A stretch of 18,912 nt of DNA, from contig JALSMD010000051.1 in NCBI GenBank assembly GCA_026987855.1, forward strand, positions 1 through 18,912, read 5' to 3'. The translations under genes were made by a program, and so were the position numbers. Under the pieces are notes generated by a model. It did no database searches and was not told the origin of the DNA. It was given only the letters and a program-made list of their open reading frames with translations. Positions 6,937 to 15,462 of this stretch are shown here, in pieces (position 1 is the stretch's first letter; the number at the start of each line of letters is the position of its first letter). The DNA comes from Candidatus Falkowiibacteriota bacterium. GTDB taxonomy: Bacteria; Patescibacteriota; Patescibacteriia; Patescibacteriales; JALSMD01.

Positions 6937-7010
6937 GGCTGGGTAGCTCAGTTGGTTAGAGCGAGGGAATCATAACCCCTAGGTCGTGGGTTCAAATCCC
7001 ACCCCAGCCA
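6937..7010 (+). tRNA. tRNA-Met (anticodon CAT, elongator type)
   Basis: A 74-nt cloverleaf: acceptor GGCTGGG/CCCAGCC, D-stem GCTC/GAGC, anticodon loop ATCATAA with CAT, T-arm GTGGG-TTCAAAT-CCCAC, discriminator A at 7010. G1-C72 pairs, so it is not the initiator. The last anticodon-stem pair is A31-C39, a mismatch, and position 32 is A. The CAT anticodon would also fit the lysidine-modified tRNA-Ile2, which I cannot exclude. The 3' CCA is not encoded (bases after the discriminator are CAA). Confidence 0.93.
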
Positions 7011-7115
7011 CAAATATTATATAATTGTATAGCTTGCAACTCATAACGACTTTTGGCTGGTTAAAAATCAAGCAAAAAGAATTATTACCATTATTTTTAG
7101 CTTCGTATATATTTC

Positions 7116-7135
7116 AAACCTTTGTCTAAGGGTTT
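7116..7135 (+). promoter_or_regulatory. Small hairpin in the valS leader
   Basis: AAACCTTT pairs with AAGGGTTT (one G-T) around the loop GTCT, followed by AATTTTG. It lies 26 nt before the valS ATG, between tRNA-Met and valS. It may be a weak terminator or a processing element; no T-box features are recognisable. Confidence 0.3.
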
Positions 7136-7161
7136 AATTTTGACTTGTTATTTTGTTATTT

Positions 7162-9852
7162 ATGCCTAGTTTGCCTAAATCTTATATCCCATCTCAATAT
7201 GAAGATGGGATTTATAAAAAATGGGAAGATTCAGGATATTTTAATCCTGATAATTTAGATTTGGACGATGAAGCGGCTTCTTATTCTATTGTAATGCCAC
7301 CCCCTAATGTTACTGGTACGCTGCATTTGGGGCATGCTGTAATGTTAGCTTTAGAGGATATTTTAATTAGATATTATAGAATGAGAGGATATCGAACTCT
7401 TTGGATTCCTGGCACTGATCACGCTGCTATTGCTACTCAAACTAAAGTAGAAAAAATTTTAAAAGAAAAAGGATTAACTCGTCATCAACTAGGAAGAGAG
7501 AGATTTTTGAGAGAAGTAGTTAATTTTGCTAAAAAATCCCATGATACTATCGTAAATCAAGTAAAAAAAATGGGTTCTTCTTGTGATTGGTCGCGTGAAG
7601 CTTATACTTTAGATGAGGTTCGAACAAAAGTTGTGCGAAGTGTTTTTAAATTAATGTATGATGACGGCTTAATTTATCGCGGAGAGAGAATAGTTAATTG
7701 GTGTCCGCGTTGTCACTCTACTTTAGCCGATGACGAGGTTGAATACAAAGAACAAAAAGCAAAATTATATACCTTCCGTTATTCGCCTGACTTCCCTTTT
7801 ACTATTGCTACTACTAGGCCAGAAACTAAATTAGGTGACACAGCTGTAGCTGTTAACCCTAAAGATTATAGGTATAAAAAATATATAGGAAAAGTTTTTG
7901 AAGTTAATTTTTTAGGGCATATTTTAAAATTAAAAATTATTGCTGACAAAAGTGTGGATATAGAATTTGGCACAGGAGCCTTGGGCGTTACTCCTGCGCA
8001 TTCTCTAGTTGATTGGCAGATGGCAGAAGAGAAGAATTTAGACATTATTAAAGTTATTGATGAAGATGGCAAAATAAGACAGGGTTTTGGCGAGTTTTCT
8101 GGTTTAAATGTTAAAGAGGCACGCGCTAAAATAGTGGAAAGATTGCGAAAGACTGGTTTAATGGAAAAAGAAGAAGAAATTAGCAACAATATTTCTTTGT
8201 GCTATCGTTGTGATACCCCTATTGAGCCATTGCCTAGTAAGCAATGGTTTATAAATGTTAATAAAAAAATTCCAGGAATAGGAAAATCAATTAAAGAATT
8301 GTCAGTAGAGGCGGTACGAAATGGGGTTTTTGGCCGAAAACCAATTAAGATTTATCCAGAACGTTTTCGTAAAAATTATTTTCATTGGATGGAAAATTTG
8401 CGTGATTGGTGTATATCTAGACAAATTTGGTATGGCCATAGAATACCTGTTTGGTATAAAGACAAAGGACAGAATAGTGATAAAGAAGTATACGTTGGCA
8501 TAGAGCCACCAAAGGGAGAAGGCTGGAAACAAGATCCAGACACCCTTGATACATGGTTTTCCAGTGGACTTTGGACATTTTCTACTTTAGCTCAAGACCC
8601 TCAGCAAATTAAAATTAAAGACAGACGCTTAGTTATAGAAAGCAATGATTTTTATTGTTTTCACCCCACCAATGTTTTAGAAACAGCTTATGATATTTTG
8701 TTTTTTTGGGTAGCGCGAATGATTATAATGACAACTTATGTTATGCGAGACGTTCCTTTTTACGATGTTTATTTGCACGGACTTGTTTTAGATGAACACG
8801 GAAAAAAGATGAGTAAATCAAAAGGGAATGTTATAGATCCACTTGAGATGATAAAAAAATATGGCACTGATGCTGTTAGACTTTCTTTAGTAATTGGCTC
8901 AGCTCCAGGGAACGATATGAAATTAAGCGAAGAAAAAATTGCTGGTTTTAGAAATTTGGTTAATAAATTGTGGAATGTTGCGAGGTATATTTTACAAAAA
9001 TCAAAGCTTGATAACCAAAATTTAAAAATTCAGTTTAAGGACCAAAGCTTAACTTTAGCTGATAAGTGGATTTTAAGTCAGATGAGAAATTTAATTAGAA
9101 GTGTAAGTGATGATATAGCTAATTATCGTTTTTCTCAAGCAGGAGAAAAATTAAGAGAATTTACTTGGAATAGTTTAGCTGACTGGTATTTGGAGATTAG
9201 TAAGTTTGAACAAAGCGAAAATAAAGATAAAATTTTAATAAAAATTTTAATAGATTTATTAAAAATGTGGCATCCTTTTGTGCCATTTGTTACAGAAGCT
9301 ATTTGGCAAGAGATGGGAACTAATGGCTTGTTAATGGTTGCTAAATGGCCTCAAGAGAAAGATTATAACGAGGTATTAAAAGACGAAACACAAGTAAGAG
9401 ATTTTGAAAAAATAAAGAATATTATAATGGCTATTCGTAATGCAAGATCAGAGAACAAAGTTGAACCAAGTCGCAAAATACAGGCTATTATTTATGCGGG
9501 GAAAAATTATGAAATAATAAAGAAGTCCATCATCTTAATTAAAAGCTTGCGAACAGGAATTGATAATTTAGAAATTAAAGAAAATGGCAAAAAGATAAAA
9601 AAAGCGATTTATATTACAGTTGGAGATGTTGAGGTATATCTTTTGGGCGCAATTGACCCAGAAAAAGAAAAAATGCGCATTAAAAGAGAAATAGAAAATT
9701 TGGAGAAATTAGTAGATAATTTAAAAAGTAAATTAAATAACAAACAATTTGTAGACAAAGCCCCTAGAGAAATAGTGGAGCGTGAAAAGCAACGTTTAGC
9801 AAGCTTTGATCTAAGGTTAACACAATTAAAAGAAAAATTAAAAGAATATTAA
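7162..9852 (+). CDS. valS: Valyl-tRNA synthetase
   Basis: Class Ia aminoacyl-tRNA synthetase that charges tRNA-Val and edits mischarged threonine. From the ATG at 7162 it is 896 residues, the normal length. Motifs are PPPNVTGTLHLGH (HIGH signature 55-58), NWCPRCHSTLADDEVEY, the CP1 editing domain with TIATTRPETKLGDTAV, the ValRS segment CYRCDTPIEPLPSKQWF, KMSKS at 549-553, the anticodon-binding domain, and a C-terminal coiled coil (about the last 65 residues) that grips the tRNA. An in-frame TTG at 7153 would add three residues; ATG 7162 is preferred because it is an ATG and MPSLPKSYIPSQYE matches the family start. No Shine-Dalgarno. Probably read from the tRNA-Met promoter. Confidence 0.97.
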   Translation: MPSLPKSYIPSQYEDGIYKKWEDSGYFNPDNLDLDDEAASYSIVMPPPNVTGTLHLGHAVMLALEDILIRYYRMRGYRTLWIPGTDHAAIATQTKVEKILKEKGLTRHQLGRERFLREVVNFAKKSHDTIVNQVKKMGSSCDWSREAYTLDEVRTKVVRSVFKLMYDDGLIYRGERIVNWCPRCHSTLADDEVEYKEQKAKLYTFRYSPDFPFTIATTRPETKLGDTAVAVNPKDYRYKKYIGKVFEVNFLGHILKLKIIADKSVDIEFGTGALGVTPAHSLVDWQMAEEKNLDIIKVIDEDGKIRQGFGEFSGLNVKEARAKIVERLRKTGLMEKEEEISNNISLCYRCDTPIEPLPSKQWFINVNKKIPGIGKSIKELSVEAVRNGVFGRKPIKIYPERFRKNYFHWMENLRDWCISRQIWYGHRIPVWYKDKGQNSDKEVYVGIEPPKGEGWKQDPDTLDTWFSSGLWTFSTLAQDPQQIKIKDRRLVIESNDFYCFHPTNVLETAYDILFFWVARMIIMTTYVMRDVPFYDVYLHGLVLDEHGKKMSKSKGNVIDPLEMIKKYGTDAVRLSLVIGSAPGNDMKLSEEKIAGFRNLVNKLWNVARYILQKSKLDNQNLKIQFKDQSLTLADKWILSQMRNLIRSVSDDIANYRFSQAGEKLREFTWNSLADWYLEISKFEQSENKDKILIKILIDLLKMWHPFVPFVTEAIWQEMGTNGLLMVAKWPQEKDYNEVLKDETQVRDFEKIKNIIMAIRNARSENKVEPSRKIQAIIYAGKNYEIIKKSIILIKSLRTGIDNLEIKENGKKIKKAIYITVGDVEVYLLGAIDPEKEKMRIKREIENLEKLVDNLKSKLNNKQFVDKAPREIVEREKQRLASFDLRLTQLKEKLKEY

Positions 9853-10052
9853 AATTTTAGTTAGTTTTTAAAAATCTTAATGACAGAAATCAGACTAAAA
9901 AATATTTACGGTTTGTACTAATTTTATATTGATATTATGGTTATATATAAATTGATTTTGTTGAATGAAAAAATAAAGTGATTCCATGTCAAAACGCGTG
10001 AATTTTTATTACCTTTTTATTGTTAATGGATATTTAATTTTTGCATTATTTA

Positions 10053-10061
10053 TGATACAAT
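10053..10061 (+). promoter_or_regulatory. Extended -10 promoter of mscS
   Basis: TGATACAAT (hexamer TACAAT, 10056-10061) lies 27 nt before the ATG, with no good -35 at the standard distance. The remainder of the valS-mscS gap (9853-10052) shows no gene and no convincing terminator. Confidence 0.45.
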
Positions 10062-10088
10062 TAAATCATAAAAATTTAACACAAATTT

Positions 10089-11168
10089 ATGCAGTCAATA
10101 TTAAATAATGATCTTTTACAGTTAGAGATGTTGGGTAATACTGTTGGAGAATATTTTTTGGCCGCATTAATTTTTTTATTAGTAATAATTGTATTGAAAA
10201 TTTTTCAGAAATTTCTTATTGATCGCATTAAAAGAATAGCTCAAAAAACTAAAACAGATATTGATGATATTGTTGTGAATGTGATTAGCAATATTCATTG
10301 GCCGTTTTATGTTTTGATGTCGTTTTATATTGCTATTAAATTTTTAAATGTTCATAATTTTATTGCTCAATGGTCGTATTACTTATTATTAATTGCGGTT
10401 GTCTACTATATTGTTCGCGGTCTTCAAGAGTTTGTTGATTACGGCACAAAATTGGTGATAGACAAAAGGAGGAAGGAAGAAGATGATGAGATGCATTTAG
10501 GTATTATTACTGTTTTAAATACAATAGTAAAAATATTATTGTGGGTAGCGGCGATTTTAATAGTTCTTTCAAATTTAGGTTATAATGTTAATTCTTTAAT
10601 AGCAGGACTTGGAATTGGAGGCATTGCTGTTGCTTTTGCTTTACAAAACATATTAAGCGATATTTTTAGCTCTTTTTCTATATACTTTGATAGACCCTTT
10701 AGAGTGGGCGATTTTATTGTGGTAGGAAATTATAAGGGAACAGTTAAACGTATAGGAATAAAAACAACACGCATCCAATCTTTACAAGGCGAGGAGATAG
10801 TCATACCAAATAATGAATTAACTCAAACTAAATTACAAAACTTTGGAGTAATGGAAAAGAGAAGAGTTGTCTTTACAATTGGTATTACTTATGAAACACC
10901 ACTAGAAAAAGTAAAACAAGTTCCCCAAATAATTAGAGAGGCCATTGAAAAAGAAAAGATAACTGAGGTAGAAAGAATTCATTTTAAGACCCTAGGAGAC
11001 TTTGCTTTGATTTTTGAGGCAGTATTTTATATTAATTCCAAAGAGTATAAGGATTATATGGATATTCAACAATCTATTAATTTGTTCTTAATGGAAAGAT
11101 TTGCTCAAGAAGGCATAGAATTTGCTTATCCAACCCAAACTTTATACCTTAAAAAAACACAAAACTAA
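10089..11168 (+). CDS. mscS: MscS-family small-conductance mechanosensitive channel
   Basis: A 359-residue inner-membrane channel that releases solutes under hypo-osmotic shock. Hydrophobic helices fall at about 20-40, 70-88, 97-115 and 146-164, followed by the pore-lining helix rich in Gly/Ala (GLGIGGIAVAFALQN, about 173-187). The signature FDRPFRVGDFI starts the beta domain (about 200-265), with VKRIGIKTTRI and VIPNNELTQTKLQN, and the C-terminal alpha/beta cage domain runs to about 350. Five helices rather than three puts it in the larger MscS-like (YnaI/MscMJ-type) group. Transcribed alone: an extended -10 precedes it and a promoter for the next gene starts just after the TAA. No Shine-Dalgarno. 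Confidence 0.95.
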   Translation: MQSILNNDLLQLEMLGNTVGEYFLAALIFLLVIIVLKIFQKFLIDRIKRIAQKTKTDIDDIVVNVISNIHWPFYVLMSFYIAIKFLNVHNFIAQWSYYLLLIAVVYYIVRGLQEFVDYGTKLVIDKRRKEEDDEMHLGIITVLNTIVKILLWVAAILIVLSNLGYNVNSLIAGLGIGGIAVAFALQNILSDIFSSFSIYFDRPFRVGDFIVVGNYKGTVKRIGIKTTRIQSLQGEEIVIPNNELTQTKLQNFGVMEKRRVVFTIGITYETPLEKVKQVPQIIREAIEKEKITEVERIHFKTLGDFALIFEAVFYINSKEYKDYMDIQQSINLFLMERFAQEGIEFAYPTQTLYLKKTQN

Positions 11169-11171
11169 GAC

Positions 11172-11200
11172 TTGCCTTTTAGTTTTAAAAATACTATAAT
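11172..11200 (+). promoter_or_regulatory. Promoter of the hsp20 operon
   Basis: -35 TTGCCT (11172-11177), 17-nt spacer, perfect -10 TATAAT (11195-11200). The -35 begins 3 nt after the mscS stop. Predicted start near 11207, with a leader of about 42 nt. No HrcA CIRCE-type inverted repeat is visible, so heat control of this operon is not indicated by the sequence. Confidence 0.65.
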
Positions 11201-11248
11201 TATAATATAAATTTAAATGAATACATTTTAAATAATTAAAATAAAATT

Positions 11249-11728
11249 ATGGTTAAGTTATTGAAGAAATTCGCAAAATTTAATTTAAAAAAAGAAGAAG
11301 AGTATGAAGATGAGGAACGGGAAGAGACAGAAGAAGCAGAAGGAGAAGTAGAAGAAAACGAAGAAGGAGAATGGTTAGGCGAAGAACAAGAAGAGGGACA
11401 ATTATCAATAGATGTTTATCAAACTCCAGAAGCTATTGTGGTTAAGTCTACTATTGCTGGTGTTAAACCGGAAGACATCGATATTTCTATCAATAATGAT
11501 ATGCTTACTATTCGTGGCAAAAGAGAAACAAAGGAAGAAATTAAAGACGAAGATTATCTTTATCGAGAGTGTTATTGGGGGTCTTTTTCTCGTTCTATAA
11601 TATTGCCAGTTGAAATAGAGGCAGAAAAAGTTGAAGCAGAGTTAGAAAACGGCGTTTTAACAATTATTTTGCCAAAAGCCAAAGCTAGCAAACAGATATC
11701 TGTTAAAGTTAAAGAGAAAAATTCTTAG
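11249..11728 (+). CDS. Hsp20/alpha-crystallin small heat-shock protein with acidic N-terminus
   Basis: An ATP-independent holdase that binds unfolding proteins in the cytoplasm. The alpha-crystallin domain covers about 52-146, with the motif ENGVLTIILPK (133-143), and the C-terminal tail carries an I-x-V motif (ISV, 150-152) used for oligomer assembly. The N-terminal 50 residues are unusual: after a basic start, residues 16-50 are about 60 percent Glu/Asp, where most family members have a hydrophobic, Phe-rich arm. First gene of a tight cluster: 7 nt to the 72-residue gene. The ATG at 11249 is the only reasonable start; no Shine-Dalgarno. Confidence 0.92.
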   Translation: MVKLLKKFAKFNLKKEEEYEDEEREETEEAEGEVEENEEGEWLGEEQEEGQLSIDVYQTPEAIVVKSTIAGVKPEDIDISINNDMLTIRGKRETKEEIKDEDYLYRECYWGSFSRSIILPVEIEAEKVEAELENGVLTIILPKAKASKQISVKVKEKNS

Positions 11729-11735
11729 TAAAAAT

Positions 11736-11954
11736 ATGAAAGTTAGCTTTACTATTAAGAAAGTAGAAGAAGATAAAGTAATTTTGGTTGATAGTAGCCA
11801 CAACGTTGTTAGCTGGCCAAAAGATAAATTACCCCCCCAGTCAATAAAAGAGGGAGAAGTTGTTAGTTTTTACATAAACGAAAAGGTGGATTCCCATAAT
11901 ATACAAGAACAAGCAAAAGCGATTTTGAACGAGATTTTAAATATTAAAAATTAG
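11736..11954 (+). CDS. Small conserved-type protein of unknown function (72 aa)
   Basis: A soluble protein beginning MKVSFTIKKVEEDKVILVDS, with alternating hydrophobic residues suggesting a small beta-barrel, a WPKDKLPPQSIKEGEVVSF segment, and a C-terminal helix. The layout recalls DUF3006-type small proteins (binding residues then 'P..L...kEGdVv'), but the match is by eye and weak. It lies 7 nt after hsp20 and 5 nt before the VanW-domain gene, so it is almost certainly co-transcribed with both. No Shine-Dalgarno. Coding nature is supported by the tight fit between flanking genes. Confidence 0.7.
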   Translation: MKVSFTIKKVEEDKVILVDSSHNVVSWPKDKLPPQSIKEGEVVSFYINEKVDSHNIQEQAKAILNEILNIKN

Positions 11955-11959
11955 TTTAT

Positions 11960-13876
11960 ATGTCTCGTTCTTCGGTAAGGCCAATCAATATTTTATTTAG
12001 ATGGTTACTGGAGATAGTAGCCATTTTTTTTATTATTTTTTTTATTTTAGGGATAGGTTATTTTTTGTTCGTTAAGATATATGAAAATAAAATTTATCCA
12101 GGAGTTTATGTTGGTAACATAAACTTGGGGGGAAAAACCGCTGAAGAAGCTCTTTATTTGTTAAATAGAAAAATAGATAATATCAATCAAAAAGGAATTA
12201 AATTTGTTTATAAAAATGAAGAAACCATTATTTATCCTGTAATATCTTCTTTAGAGGGCGATTTGGCTTATCCAATTATTAACTTTGATTCTTCTGAAAC
12301 TGTCTCCCGCGCTTTTACTTATGGGCGGCAAGGTAATGTTTTTACTCGAATATCCGAACAAGTAAAGCCATTATTAGGTCGCGTCTCTGTCAATATGGTT
12401 TTTTCTGTTAATTCAAAAGAAATAAAAAAAATATTACATAACCGTTTTGCAGGCTTAGAAGAAAGCGCGCAGAACGCTCGTTTAGTTTTTTATCAAAATC
12501 AAAAACAAGAAATAATTTTTAATATTGAAAAAGAAAAATTAGGCCGAGCAATTGACTACGATAGGGCTATTAAGAAATTGACATTTAATTTAAGTTTTTT
12601 AGATGTTCAACCAATTAGACTTTTTGCTCATACTGATTATCCTAAAATATATAAAAAAGATTGCAGAAAACTTGATGTTATTGCAAAAGAAATTGTTAAT
12701 TTAGCTCCTATTACTCTTGTGACCCCATCTCGTATACACACTAGCTCAACAACACAAACAAAGTGGACAATAGACAAGGAAACTTTAGCCTCATGGCTTG
12801 TTTTAAAGTTAACTAATGACGATTTAGGTTCTATGCCTTATGTGGGCATTGATTACCAGAAAGTAAAAGAATATTTAAACGAACATATCGCGCCATACAT
12901 TAATAAATTACCAACGAATGCTAAATTTAAAATAAAAGACGGCAAGGTTGTTGAATTCCAAACAAGTAGAGACGGTCAAAAGTTAAATATAGATGCTACT
13001 TTGGCAAAGTTAGAATTTGAACTTATTCAGGGAAGAAGCAAAGAAATTGAAATAGCTATAAGCGAACTTAAAAGTAGTATCCAAATGCAAGACATTAATA
13101 ATTTAGGAATTAGAGAAATTATAGGAACAGGACAATCCAATTTTAGTGGTTCGCCCAAAAATCGTCGGCACAATATTCAAGTAGGAGCAAATAAGTTAAA
13201 CGGTGTTCTTATTCGTCCAGGAGAAGAATTTTCTCTTTTAGCCGCCTTGGGAGAAATAAATAAAGAAGCTGGTTATTTGCCAGAGTTAGTAATTAAGAAT
13301 AATCGTACTGTGCCTGAATATGGCGGAGGGCTTTGTCAAATTGGAACAACTATTTTTAGGGCAGCTCTACATAGCGGGTTACCCATTACTATGCGTCGTA
13401 ACCATTCTTATCGAGTTTCTTATTATGAGCCAGCTGGGACTGATGCTACTATTTATGATCCTTGGCCAGATTTACGTTTTATTAATGATACAGGACATTA
13501 TATTTTAATTCAGGCTCGTATTGAGGGCGATGATTTGTATTTTGATTTTTGGGGGACACGCGATGGTAGAAAGGTAGAAATTAGTGACCCTGTAATTTAT
13601 AATATTGTTAAGCCTGGCCCAACAAAATATATAGAAACATTGGACTTGCCACCAGGGGAGAAAAAGTGTACTGAACACGCTCATAGTGGCGCTGATGCTT
13701 ATTTTGATTATAAAGTTACTTATCCAGACGGCACCATAAAGGAAAAAAGATTTACTTCTCATTATGTTCCCTGGAGAGAAGTCTGTTTAATTGGGGTAGA
13801 AAAATTATCTAGCGAAAAAGAAAACAAAAGCAATTCAGACGATAACGCTACTTCTACTTTAAAAAGCGCAGAATAA
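11960..13876 (+). CDS. VanW-domain membrane-anchored envelope protein
   Basis: A 638-residue protein with one N-terminal membrane anchor (about 13-37) and the rest probably outside the cell. The region after the anchor (about 45-380) contains repeats of the putative peptidoglycan-binding PG_binding_4 type (YPGVYVGNINLGGKTAEEA is the first). The VanW domain covers about 390-530, with NFSGSPKNR, FSLLAALGEI, GGGLCQIGTTIFRAAL and the RNHSYRVSYYEPAGTDATIY block. A Cys-containing beta-rich tail (KKCTEH ... REVCLIG) and a Ser/Asn-rich end follow. VanW occurs in some vancomycin-resistance clusters but its biochemical role is unknown; family membership does not imply resistance. Its ATG is 5 nt after the 72-residue gene. 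Confidence 0.9.
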   Translation: MSRSSVRPINILFRWLLEIVAIFFIIFFILGIGYFLFVKIYENKIYPGVYVGNINLGGKTAEEALYLLNRKIDNINQKGIKFVYKNEETIIYPVISSLEGDLAYPIINFDSSETVSRAFTYGRQGNVFTRISEQVKPLLGRVSVNMVFSVNSKEIKKILHNRFAGLEESAQNARLVFYQNQKQEIIFNIEKEKLGRAIDYDRAIKKLTFNLSFLDVQPIRLFAHTDYPKIYKKDCRKLDVIAKEIVNLAPITLVTPSRIHTSSTTQTKWTIDKETLASWLVLKLTNDDLGSMPYVGIDYQKVKEYLNEHIAPYINKLPTNAKFKIKDGKVVEFQTSRDGQKLNIDATLAKLEFELIQGRSKEIEIAISELKSSIQMQDINNLGIREIIGTGQSNFSGSPKNRRHNIQVGANKLNGVLIRPGEEFSLLAALGEINKEAGYLPELVIKNNRTVPEYGGGLCQIGTTIFRAALHSGLPITMRRNHSYRVSYYEPAGTDATIYDPWPDLRFINDTGHYILIQARIEGDDLYFDFWGTRDGRKVEISDPVIYNIVKPGPTKYIETLDLPPGEKKCTEHAHSGADAYFDYKVTYPDGTIKEKRFTSHYVPWREVCLIGVEKLSSEKENKSNSDDNATSTLKSAE

Positions 13877-13916
13877 TCTTTATAAGAAATAATTATAATT
13901 AATAAATTATAAAGAT
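13876..13916. repeat. 10-bp perfect inverted repeat filling the gap before the phosphohexomutase gene
   Basis: ATCTTTATAA (13876-13885) and TTATAAAGAT (13907-13916) are perfect inverted copies with a 21-nt AT-only loop. The left arm starts on the last base of the VanW-gene stop codon and the right arm ends on the base before the ATG, taking in the weak AAAG upstream of it. In mRNA it could mask the start codon region. Confidence 0.6.
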
Positions 13917-15287
13917 ATGAACATTAATCCAAATATTTTTAAAGCTTATGATATTAGGGGTATATACAAGAAAGATTTTGCCGAAGATTTTGCTTATAAA
14001 TTAGGTTTAGCTTATGCTTATTTAAGACAAAAAGAAGAGGAAGACAGAAAATTAAAAATAGTCGTTGGATCTGATATGCGTTTGTCTTCCCCTCCTTTAA
14101 AAAGGGAGCTTATTAGGGGCTTGCTTGATGGTGGTGTTAATGTTGTTGATATTGGTTTGTCCCCCACCCCGACTTTTTATTTTGCTGTAGCTTATTTTGG
14201 ATATGATGGAGGAGTGTTAGTATCTGCTTCACATAACCCAAAGGAATATAACGGCTTTAAATTGGTAAGAAATAAAGCGCTACCTATTGGTAAGAACACA
14301 GGCATTATGGATCTAAAACAGATTATTTTGGAAAATCGTTTTCAAAAAAGTAATACACCAGGAAGTTTAGGCAAAAGAGATGATTGTATTAAAGAGCAAA
14401 TTAAACATGATTTAAAATATGTTGATTTAGATAAAATTAAAAAATTTAAAATTGTTATTGATCCTGCCAATGCAATGGGTTCATTGTATTTTGATGAATT
14501 ATTTAAATATGTTTCAGCAGAAGTAGTAAGAATGAACTGGGAACTTGACGGAACTTTTCCTGCACATGAAGCTGATCCGTTTAAATATGAAAATATAAAA
14601 GATTTATGTGAAAGAGTAAGAAAAGAAAGAGCTGATCTAGGAATCGCTACAGATGGGGACGGGGATAGAATATTCTTTGTAGACGACCAAGGCAATCCAG
14701 TAGAGGCTGGAATTACGCGGGCAATTTTGTGTAAAATATTTTTACGTGAAAACCCAGGATCTAAAATTGCTTACGATATTAGGCCAGGTAAAATTACGGA
14801 AGATATTATTAGAGAAAATGGAGGCATCCCGATAGTAACAAAAGTTGGCCATTCTTTAATTAAAGAACAAACAATTAAGGAGGGGGCTGTTTTTGCTGGC
14901 GAATCATCGGGACACTTCTTTCTTAACATGGAACATGGTTGCTACGAAGTTCCTGTGATTGTTGCTTTAAAAATATTAGAGGAATTATCTGTAAGCAATT
15001 TAAATTTTTCTCAATATATTAAACCATATAAAAGATATTTTCATTCAGGAGAGATCAATAACCGAGTTAATGACCCACAAAAAATTATTAGTTTAATTAA
15101 AGAAAGATATCATGATGGAAAAATAAACGAATTAGACGGTATAACAGTTGAATATCCTGATTATTGGTTTAATGTACGTGCTTCTAACACAGAGCCATTG
15201 TTAAGACTTAATGTAGAGGCAAAATCAAAAGAAGTTTTAAAACAAAAAACAAAAGAATTATTAAAAACTATTAAAGAAGAAGATTGA
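13917..15287 (+). CDS. manB: Phosphomannomutase/phosphoglucomutase
   Basis: An alpha-D-phosphohexomutase that interconverts sugar 6- and 1-phosphates (mannose and/or glucose), feeding nucleotide-sugar synthesis for surface glycans. All four active-site elements are visible: phosphoserine loop SASHNP (103-108, Ser105), metal-binding DGDGDR (246-251), sugar-binding GESSGH (328-333) and phosphate-binding RASNTEP (421-427). The start FKAYDIRGIY is typical. Length 456 is normal for bifunctional PMM/PGM. The GESSGH loop is found in PMM/PGM rather than GlmM enzymes, but the exact sugar preference is not certain. It is 40 nt downstream of the VanW gene. It ends with TGA, which supports standard stop-codon use. 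A weak AT-only hairpin (15298-15326) followed by a T-run is the only terminator candidate. Confidence 0.94.
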   Translation: MNINPNIFKAYDIRGIYKKDFAEDFAYKLGLAYAYLRQKEEEDRKLKIVVGSDMRLSSPPLKRELIRGLLDGGVNVVDIGLSPTPTFYFAVAYFGYDGGVLVSASHNPKEYNGFKLVRNKALPIGKNTGIMDLKQIILENRFQKSNTPGSLGKRDDCIKEQIKHDLKYVDLDKIKKFKIVIDPANAMGSLYFDELFKYVSAEVVRMNWELDGTFPAHEADPFKYENIKDLCERVRKERADLGIATDGDGDRIFFVDDQGNPVEAGITRAILCKIFLRENPGSKIAYDIRPGKITEDIIRENGGIPIVTKVGHSLIKEQTIKEGAVFAGESSGHFFLNMEHGCYEVPVIVALKILEELSVSNLNFSQYIKPYKRYFHSGEINNRVNDPQKIISLIKERYHDGKINELDGITVEYPDYWFNVRASNTEPLLRLNVEAKSKEVLKQKTKELLKTIKEED

Positions 15288-15361
15288 TTGATTTTATGTT
15301 TTAGATTTTTTAGCTAAAATTAAAACAAAAACTCTTTTTTTAAAAAGATATAAGAAAGGAC

Positions 15362-15390
15362 TTGACATATGTTTTAAAATTGTTTAATAT
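15362..15390 (+). promoter_or_regulatory. Promoter of the 16S rRNA unit
   Basis: Perfect -35 TTGACA (15362-15367), 17-nt spacer, -10 TAATAT (15385-15390), with TATAAT overlapping at 15388-15393. Start is expected near 15397, about 210 nt before mature 16S. It is the best -35/-10 pair in the window, as expected for rRNA. Confidence 0.75.
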
Positions 15391-15430
15391 AATAATGCAT
15401 ATATAAAAAATAATAATAAATTTTACAAAT

Positions 15431-15462
15431 AAAACAGTGATAAGTTTTTATCTCTGTTTTTT
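15431..15462 (+). promoter_or_regulatory. Terminator-like hairpin in the rRNA leader
   Basis: AAAACAG (15431-15437) pairs with CTGTTTT (15454-15460); after a T-T mismatch GATAA (15439-15443) pairs with TTATC (15448-15452) around a GTTT loop, and a T-run follows. It lies about 35 nt after the predicted start, ahead of 16S. A boxA-like stretch, TGAACATTGAAAATTA (15473-15488), follows and resembles antitermination sites of bacterial rRNA leaders. Confidence 0.5.

Noticed and set aside
6858..7033. Direct repeat ATTGTATAGC on both sides of tRNA-Met, as a possible att site
   Set aside because: Only 10 bp in AT-rich DNA, no integrase gene and no inserted element between the copies.
7866..8532. Two minus-strand frames and one plus frame inside valS
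   Set aside because: They are shadows of a full-length, motif-complete valS.
11960..13876. VanW gene as a vancomycin-resistance determinant
   Set aside because: No vanHAX or regulator genes nearby; the domain is widespread in non-resistance contexts.
15285..15287. UGA reassigned to glycine (Gracilibacteria-type code)
   Set aside because: The phosphohexomutase gene ends at TGA right after its normal C-terminus, and no in-frame TGA is needed in any gene here.
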